A stretch of DNA of 58,393 bases from Pontibacillus yanchengensis Y32. Lineage in GTDB: Bacteria > Bacillota > Bacilli > Bacillales > BH030062. Below, piece after piece: positions 53,711 to 58,393 of the stretch. The position numbers and the translations under genes were made by a program. Position 1 is the stretch's first letter; each line of letters begins with the position of its first letter. The stretch covers positions 1 through 58,393 of the forward strand of contig NZ_AVBF01000022.1 in assembly GCF_000770635.1 (NCBI RefSeq), given 5' to 3'. The notes under the pieces are model-generated. The model worked only from the letters and a program-made list of their open reading frames with translations. It was not told where the DNA came from and ran no database searches.

Positions 53711-55297
53711 TTATGAGTTTGCTTGATCATCTGATTGCTGGTTAGTCTGTTTTTCTTTTGACTCCTCTTCAGATGTCTGCTCTTGCTCTTCTTCAGGTTG
53801 AGCTTCTTGCTCATATTCAGCTGTACTGTTTTGTTGATTTTCATTCGTCTGAGCATAGTCTGTCTCTGTTGTCGCGGATGTCTCTTGGTATTGCTTTTCT
53901 GTATCTAGGGAGAAGTTATTTACGTTCCCACGAGATACATAGCTTTCAATCAATGCCTTAAGATCCATACCTGTTGTTTCTTTAAGGGATTCCTGAATGC
54001 CTAGCATAGTAGAAGTAACGCTGTTTGCGACTTTTGCGGAACCGCCTTTAGAATCTGAGCCACCCATATCAATAACCTTCATATCTTTAATTTGAGAAAT
54101 AGGTGCAGATACTTTCTCGGCATAGTCAGGCAATACGTTGATAAGCATTTCCATAATTGCTGCTTCCCCGTAGTTCTCCATCGCTTTGGCCATGCGTTCT
54201 TTGGATTCCGCTTCTGCAATACCACGCTGACGGATAACTTCTGCTTCTGATTCACCTTTAATACGCTCTTGATCCGCTTCAGCCTGTGCCTTCTTCGTTG
54301 TTTCATAGGCTTGAGCGTCAGCAATGGAGCGACGACGTTTATTTTCTTCTTCTTCTAGTTCAACTGCACGCTGCTTTTCGATATATTGAACTTTAAGTTC
54401 TTCTTCCTTAATCTGCTGATTAAGCTTTTGACGTTCAATTTCGCCAGCCTGCTCTGCATTTGCATTAGCACGGTTTGTTTCTTTTTGGAATTCTGCTTCT
54501 TTAATGTCTTTCTCTTTACGAGATTCCGCCACTTCTGTCTGACGACGGTTTTCCTCGTTTTGAGCTTCCTGATCGTTCTTCGCCTGATAGATGCGCGTTT
54601 CCTTCTTCGCATCTGACTCAGCCTTATCAGCGTTTTTCTGAACCTCTGCAATATGCGGACGACCAAGGGCATCTATGTAGCCATTTTCTTCGTCCACGTC
54701 CTCCACATCATTCAAGGCAAAAGAGGTTATTTCAAAACCCATGCCTTTCAAATCAGCTTCGGCAATATTTTTTACCTGAGTGTTTACTTCTTTAAAGTCG
54801 TTGTACACTTTCTCGATTGGAAGTGACGCAATGATGGAACGTAAATGACCATTCAACACATCTTTTAACTCTGATTCACGTTCCTTTTGTGCTTTTCCTA
54901 GAAATTTCTCCGCAAAGTTTGCCATAATCTCCAGGTCACTACCGATACTGATTACAGCTGTACTTGCCACTCGGACAGGAATACCTTCCTTCGTGTAAGC
55001 TTTCTCAGAATTGACCTGTAGCTGGAATGATGTCAGGTCAATTGGTGTTGCCGTCTGGAACATACGCAGACGATAACCGCCACCTCGAATAATTTTCATG
55101 GAACGTCCATTTTCATCCTCAAAAACGTTGTTCTCTGTTTCCGGATCTCCAAGCTTTGGTCCTGTTACGATAAGTGCTTCGTTGGAACTTGCTGTCTTGT
55201 AGCGAATGCGGAATATAATAAATGTCGCAATTCCCCCAATAACAAGTAAAGCTCCTAGAATAGATAAAATAATGACAACTGCTGCTCCCTCTAGCAT
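53711..55297 (-). CDS. floT: Flotillin (FloT/YuaG-like membrane scaffold)
   Basis: The 528-aa protein has an N-terminal membrane hairpin (about residues 5-27), an SPFH domain (ALIVTGPKLGD; REGGGY-like RGGGYRLRMF; FLGKAQKERESELKDVLNGHLRSI) and a long Glu/Ala/Lys/Gln coiled-coil region, then GEAAIMEMLINVLPDYAEKVSAPIS and an acidic Gln-rich tail. It organises membrane microdomains. GGGAGG lies before the ATG at 55297; an upstream in-frame ATG at 55342 has no site. In B. subtilis floT lies after yuaF (NfeD-like); no such gene adjoins it here. Confidence 0.92.
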   Translation of the reverse strand: MLEGAAVVIILSILGALLVIGGIATFIIFRIRYKTASSNEALIVTGPKLGDPETENNVFEDENGRSMKIIRGGGYRLRMFQTATPIDLTSFQLQVNSEKAYTKEGIPVRVASTAVISIGSDLEIMANFAEKFLGKAQKERESELKDVLNGHLRSIIASLPIEKVYNDFKEVNTQVKNIAEADLKGMGFEITSFALNDVEDVDEENGYIDALGRPHIAEVQKNADKAESDAKKETRIYQAKNDQEAQNEENRRQTEVAESRKEKDIKEAEFQKETNRANANAEQAGEIERQKLNQQIKEEELKVQYIEKQRAVELEEEENKRRRSIADAQAYETTKKAQAEADQERIKGESEAEVIRQRGIAEAESKERMAKAMENYGEAAIMEMLINVLPDYAEKVSAPISQIKDMKVIDMGGSDSKGGSAKVANSVTSTMLGIQESLKETTGMDLKALIESYVSRGNVNNFSLDTEKQYQETSATTETDYAQTNENQQNSTAEYEQEAQPEEEQEQTSEEESKEKQTNQQSDDQANS

Positions 55298-55434
55298 AAA
55301 AAGCCTCCCTATATAATTTCCGAACTTCATCCATTTTCTCACAATTGGTAATGATATGGAAGATATGGATGATTACACTATTATGTACCGAAAAAGGGTA
55401 GCTGAACGTTTCAGATTTCTCAAAAAAAAATAAT

Positions 55435-55490
55435 CAGGTGCCTGACCCCCACCGCTTTAATGCGTTACTCTGGCGGGGGTCAGGCACCTG
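55435..55490 (-). repeat. GGTGCC palindrome, copy 3, acting as terminator
   Basis: CAGGTGCCTGACCCCC (55435-55450) pairs with GGGGGTCAGGCACCTG (55475-55490). On the minus strand it follows the alarmone synthetase stop codon by a few bases and is followed by TTATTTTTTTTTG, so it forms a canonical terminator for that gene. Confidence 0.88.
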
Positions 55491-55494
55491 AAAT

Positions 55495-56253
55495 TTATTC
55501 ATTTGATTCATCTGGATTTACCATTGATAGTAATAAATCCATCGGAATTTTAAAGTTATCCTTGCTAATTAACATATTCTTTAGATCCTCTTCGTCATCA
55601 TCATAATCTCGCTTAAGGTCTCCGATTTCCTTGTGCAGCGCTTCCATTTTACGGTCTAATTCTGCAGCCGATTCTGCCGCTTCTTTTAAGTCGTCTAATA
55701 AACGTTTAGGAATTTCATATTCATATTTGTAGTAGATTTTGTGTTCTAAACTAGCCCAAAAGTCCATTGCTATCGTACGAATCTGAACTTCTACATATAC
55801 CTTTTCTTCCCGATCAGACATAAATACCGGCACGGTAAGAATTAGGTGTAAGCTCTGATACCCATTCGGCTTAGGATATTCGATATAATCCTTCGAATCG
55901 ATTACATCGATATCCTTTTGACCTTCAATCATATCTCGCAGTCGATAGATATCTGAAATAAACGAACACGATATCCTTACACCAGCTATATCTGTAATGT
56001 GTTCCTTAATACTATCTAAAGAAAGTTCAATACCTTTGCGCTTTGCTTTTTTGAAGATGCTTTCCGGGGATTTCACTCGTGAGTTGATTTGTTCGATGGG
56101 GTTGTAATCATGGATATATTGAAACTCCTGTTTCAGAATATCCACCTTCGTCGTAATTTGATCCACTGCAAATTTATAAGACATCATAAACCGTGTCATT
56201 TCTTGTTTTACATATTTGAGTTGAGCTCTATCCAATTGATTCGGATCATCCAT
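55495..56253 (-). CDS. relP: Small alarmone synthetase (RelP/YwaC-like (p)ppGpp synthetase)
   Basis: The 252-aa protein matches single-domain RelA/SpoT synthetases. Signatures are RVKSPESIFKKAKRKG, HITDIAGVRISCSFISDIY, YPKPNGYQSLHLIL, VEVQIRTIAMDFWASLEHKIYY. It uses ATP and GTP or GDP to make (p)ppGpp in response to stress; no hydrolase domain is present. The pattern follows B. subtilis YwaC (210 aa) more than YjbM, with a C-terminal extension of about 40 residues (acidic DDDEEDLKN). GAAGGAG precedes the ATG. Confidence 0.9.
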   Translation of the reverse strand: MDDPNQLDRAQLKYVKQEMTRFMMSYKFAVDQITTKVDILKQEFQYIHDYNPIEQINSRVKSPESIFKKAKRKGIELSLDSIKEHITDIAGVRISCSFISDIYRLRDMIEGQKDIDVIDSKDYIEYPKPNGYQSLHLILTVPVFMSDREEKVYVEVQIRTIAMDFWASLEHKIYYKYEYEIPKRLLDDLKEAAESAAELDRKMEALHKEIGDLKRDYDDDEEDLKNMLISKDNFKIPMDLLLSMVNPDESNE

Positions 56254-56458
56254 AGCTTCTTACTCCTTCATAACAATTTTCTAACTAAGACACAGGCTAC
56301 ACGAGTAACCCTTTTCTTAAATCTTATCATACAAAATAGCATGTTGTTTATTATCTCGATGTAGCGATGCGACTTTTATTGTAAAGCAATGTTCCGCCCA
56401 AACAAAAAATAGTCATTCATCATAGAGTATAAAGACTTTAAAATGGGAGGTAATTTCT

Positions 56459-56707
56459 ATGTATTACCCTTATCAAGATCAACGTGTACACCAGCAAATG
56501 AATACCCAATACATGACATTAGTGGACCCTTATGTTGTCCAAACGTTACAATCCGTAGTCGGCAACGTCTTAATCGTAGAAACAACCAAAGACACTATTC
56601 GTGGCAAACTTATAGAAGTAAAACCTGATCATATTGTTCTTACTGCAGGTGACTCCACCTTTTTTGTACGCATCCAGCAAATTGTCACAATCATGCCAGA
56701 TAGATAA
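56459..56707 (+). CDS. DUF2642 (YuzF-like) protein
   Basis: The 82-aa protein has a short Tyr/Gln-rich head and the DUF2642 core (VVGNVLIVETTKDTIRGKLIEVKPDHIVL), as in B. subtilis YuzF. The fold resembles a small beta barrel. Members are often found in spore-forming bacteria; function is unknown. GGGAGG precedes the ATG. A GGTGCC palindrome with T run follows and probably terminates it. Confidence 0.82.
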   Translation: MYYPYQDQRVHQQMNTQYMTLVDPYVVQTLQSVVGNVLIVETTKDTIRGKLIEVKPDHIVLTAGDSTFFVRIQQIVTIMPDR

Positions 56708-56721
56708 AAAATGCCAGAGAA

Positions 56722-56777
56722 AAGTGCCAGACCCCCACTGCTTTAACGCAACACCGCAGTGGGGGTCTGGCACCTTT
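56722..56777 (+). repeat. GGTGCC palindrome, copy 4, acting as terminator
   Basis: GTGCCAGACCCCCACTGC (56722-56739) and GCAGTGGGGGTCTGGCAC (56754-56771) are perfect 18-bp arms. A run of six T follows on the plus strand, so it can end transcription of the DUF2642 gene. Confidence 0.88.
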
Positions 56778-56793
56778 TTTGGCAACTTTTTTG

Positions 56794-57858
56794 TTATCTA
56801 AACGACACAATTAATCCATGTTGGCAAGCTGTTTGTAAATCTCGCCACGTTTTATTGACCAGATTGTCTTCCAACACAGCTGTAATCCCTAAGTATGGAA
56901 AAACAGATTGAGCTGCTCGTAAACTTTCAGATGCTGCATCTTCACAGACAATACTAATCTCCGAGAGTTGTTCATCTGTAAAATGTTCTCCGCTAACATG
57001 GGCATTCCATGAATAGTTGACCACTTCATAAAATTGAGTTCGAGCCTTATGTAAGTCTATTTCAGCTTGTTGGATTTTTTCTAAAGTGAATGCGTATTTC
57101 TCCCCTTTTTCCCATTCTTGTTTTTGCTTCTCTGCTAGCTTCTTACATTCTTCTAGAAAATGTTGACCAATTCCCAAAGCCACTGCAGCAAACTGCACCT
57201 TAGCAAATTGCAAAAAAGGATACGAATAAAACGGCTCATCATAAAGGGTAGCTTCCATACTAAAGAGCAACGCCCTATCCTCTGGAACAAACGCATCCTT
57301 TACTCGAATTGTTTGACTGTTTGTTGCTTTCATACCAGTCGCGTTCCAATCACCTAACAACTCAACCTGGTCTCGCTCAAAAACAAAGGTACGCATTTCA
57401 GCATCTTTTCCATCCTCATGCTCAATCATCGCGTTCACCGTAAACAATGTAGCGAAAGAAGATCCACTGCAATACTTCCACTCCCCATTCACAACATACC
57501 CACCATCTACTGATCTAGCAGTGCCACTAGGATAGCCACTTCCAGAAATAACAGCTTCTCGATCGGAGAACTTTTCACGATACACACGCTCTGGTAATAA
57601 CTTCGTAATAAAGCCTCCCCCTGAACAAATGCCAATTAACCAACCAAAATTCCCCTCTATAAAAGAGGCTTCTTCATAGATTTCGGTAGCTTTGGGTAAT
57701 GTGGTCATGTGGCCACCAAATTGTTCCGGTACTAACAGCTTAAACAATCCCTGATCATAAATATATTCCAGGACATCAGGCGCAAGATTTCCCCGGTCTT
57801 CCATGGCTAGAGCATCATCTCGAACTCTGTTGCGTATTTCGTCAGAAAAGAATTTCAT
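56794..57858 (-). CDS. Acyl-CoA dehydrogenase-family flavoprotein
   Basis: The 354-aa protein has the acyl-CoA dehydrogenase layout: helical N-terminal domain (LVPEQFGGHMTTLPKATE), middle beta domain (ISGSGYPSGTARSVDGGYVVNGEWKYCSGSSFA) and a C-terminal helical domain. It resembles the DszC/hydroxylase-like branch more than classical beta-oxidation enzymes, and the typical catalytic Glu is not obvious. Substrate is unknown. GGAGG precedes the ATG. Confidence 0.85.
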   Translation of the reverse strand: MKFFSDEIRNRVRDDALAMEDRGNLAPDVLEYIYDQGLFKLLVPEQFGGHMTTLPKATEIYEEASFIEGNFGWLIGICSGGGFITKLLPERVYREKFSDREAVISGSGYPSGTARSVDGGYVVNGEWKYCSGSSFATLFTVNAMIEHEDGKDAEMRTFVFERDQVELLGDWNATGMKATNSQTIRVKDAFVPEDRALLFSMEATLYDEPFYSYPFLQFAKVQFAAVALGIGQHFLEECKKLAEKQKQEWEKGEKYAFTLEKIQQAEIDLHKARTQFYEVVNYSWNAHVSGEHFTDEQLSEISIVCEDAASESLRAAQSVFPYLGITAVLEDNLVNKTWRDLQTACQHGLIVSFR

Positions 57859-57993
57859 TTCCTAGCCTCCTTACTTTCCACATTTTTCTTCTAACACTAC
57901 TATATCAAACTCCACAATAGAATCAGATAATACATTGAAACGTTTCATGTTTCTTTTCGTAAAGACTTATTAAGAAGGAAAGAGGTGCTTCCT

Positions 57994-58320
57994 GTGTCAA
58001 AACCAATCTATTGTGATAAATGTAATCAAGAAATTACAGTTCGAGATGATCTAGTTACTGCCCTAATGGTTGTTGAGGTGGTTCCCTACCATGAAGCTTG
58101 TTATGCGAAGGACTTAAAGGGTGCAAAGACATTTTTCTTAGATAACCAGCCCCTTAATGGTTTTTCTGGAAATATAACCTTCATTTTCGCCATTATTATA
58201 GGATTACTCTGGCTACTTATAGCCGATGGAGGATCAAAAGCCGCTTCATTGCTAGCACTCATCCCAATAGGATTTAGAATCTACGCTTACCTTACATATG
58301 AAAGACACGTAGAGAAATAA
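57994..58320 (+). CDS. Membrane protein with N-terminal zinc-finger-like motif
   Basis: The 108-aa protein has a Cys/His cluster (CDKCNQE ... HEACYAKDL, residues about 6-40) like a treble-clef or LIM-type finger, then two membrane segments (about 58-75 and 82-98). GAGG lies eight bases before the GTG at 57994; the upstream GTG at 57985 overlaps the site. Family not recognised. Confidence 0.65.
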   Translation: MSKPIYCDKCNQEITVRDDLVTALMVVEVVPYHEACYAKDLKGAKTFFLDNQPLNGFSGNITFIFAIIIGLLWLLIADGGSKAASLLALIPIGFRIYAYLTYERHVEK

Positions 58321-58337
58321 ATAAAGCACAAAAAAAT

Positions 58338-58350
58338 GGTGCCTGACCCA
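58338..58350. repeat. GGTGCC element, copy 5 (partial)
   Basis: GGTGCCTGACCCA matches one arm of the GGTGCC family (CTGAC variant). The other arm is not visible before the window end. Confidence 0.5.
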
Positions 58351-58393
58351 CTAGCCTTGCATGGATGTAAAAATATATAATATATTCAAAATT

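Overview
The window is chromosomal DNA of an endospore-forming, low-GC Gram-positive bacterium of the Bacillaceae. Supporting this are a GerA/GerC/GerB germinant-receptor operon, a CotA-type spore laccase, SPOCS/DUF3794-like spore proteins, an ENP1-type spore peptidase, Spo0A-box sequences, strong GGAGG ribosome-binding sites and a CYP102 P450/TetR pair with the Bm3R1 operator. A marine or moderately halophilic genus is plausible from the TRAP transporter and overall gene content, but this is a guess. No rRNA, tRNA, prophage, CRISPR array or transposase gene was seen.

Layout. 0-4.1 kb: germinant-receptor operon gerA-gerC-(small membrane ORF)-gerB. 4.2-9.0 kb: zinc-ribbon protein, self-sufficient P450 with its TetR repressor and two operators, DinB-family protein. 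9.1-14.7 kb: spore-surface block with two related coat-like proteins, CotA, a 352-bp MITE and a LysM/M14 peptidase. 14.7-20 kb: small, mostly unrecognised envelope proteins and a secreted protein with two tandem glycosidase-like domains. 20.3-23.5 kb: glyoxylate shunt aceB-aceA and a YhfH-like mini-protein. 23.8-26 kb: GGDEF-EAL protein with a Spo0A box in its promoter region. 26.3-38.6 kb: a sugar-acid island. It holds kdgK-eda-dgoD-AEC transporter-2-hydroxyacid dehydrogenase-HPr-like on the minus strand, a large 21-bp tandem repeat, gnd-dctP-dctQ-dctM on the minus strand, and divergent rpiR-gntK. 38.7-42 kb: NmrA-like reductase, a second GGDEF protein and a membrane protein. 42.5-48.6 kb: LacI regulator facing an ABC sugar transporter/GH1 beta-glucosidase operon whose promoter carries three LacI-type palindromes. 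48.6-58.4 kb: lipoproteins, a C39-like peptidase, a YocH-like LysM-3D protein, flotillin, a small alarmone synthetase, a DUF2642 protein, an acyl-CoA dehydrogenase homologue and a five-member family of GGTGCC palindromes.

How it works together. The sugar-acid island encodes D-galactonate breakdown (dehydratase, KDGal kinase, aldolase), gluconate entry to the pentose phosphate pathway (kinase, 6-phosphogluconate dehydrogenase), TRAP uptake and an RpiR regulator. Three helically phased repeats and a cre-like site lie in the gnd/rpiR gap, and a cre match lies before kdgK. The operon ends in a HPr-like gene that keeps the Ser46 region but lacks the catalytic His. No single completely new multi-gene system was recognised. 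The best leads are the HPr-like protein in the galactonate operon, the phased operator array, the secreted tandem-domain protein with one apparently dead domain, the small gene in the ger operon, Spo0A boxes at the c-di-GMP gene, and several repeat families.
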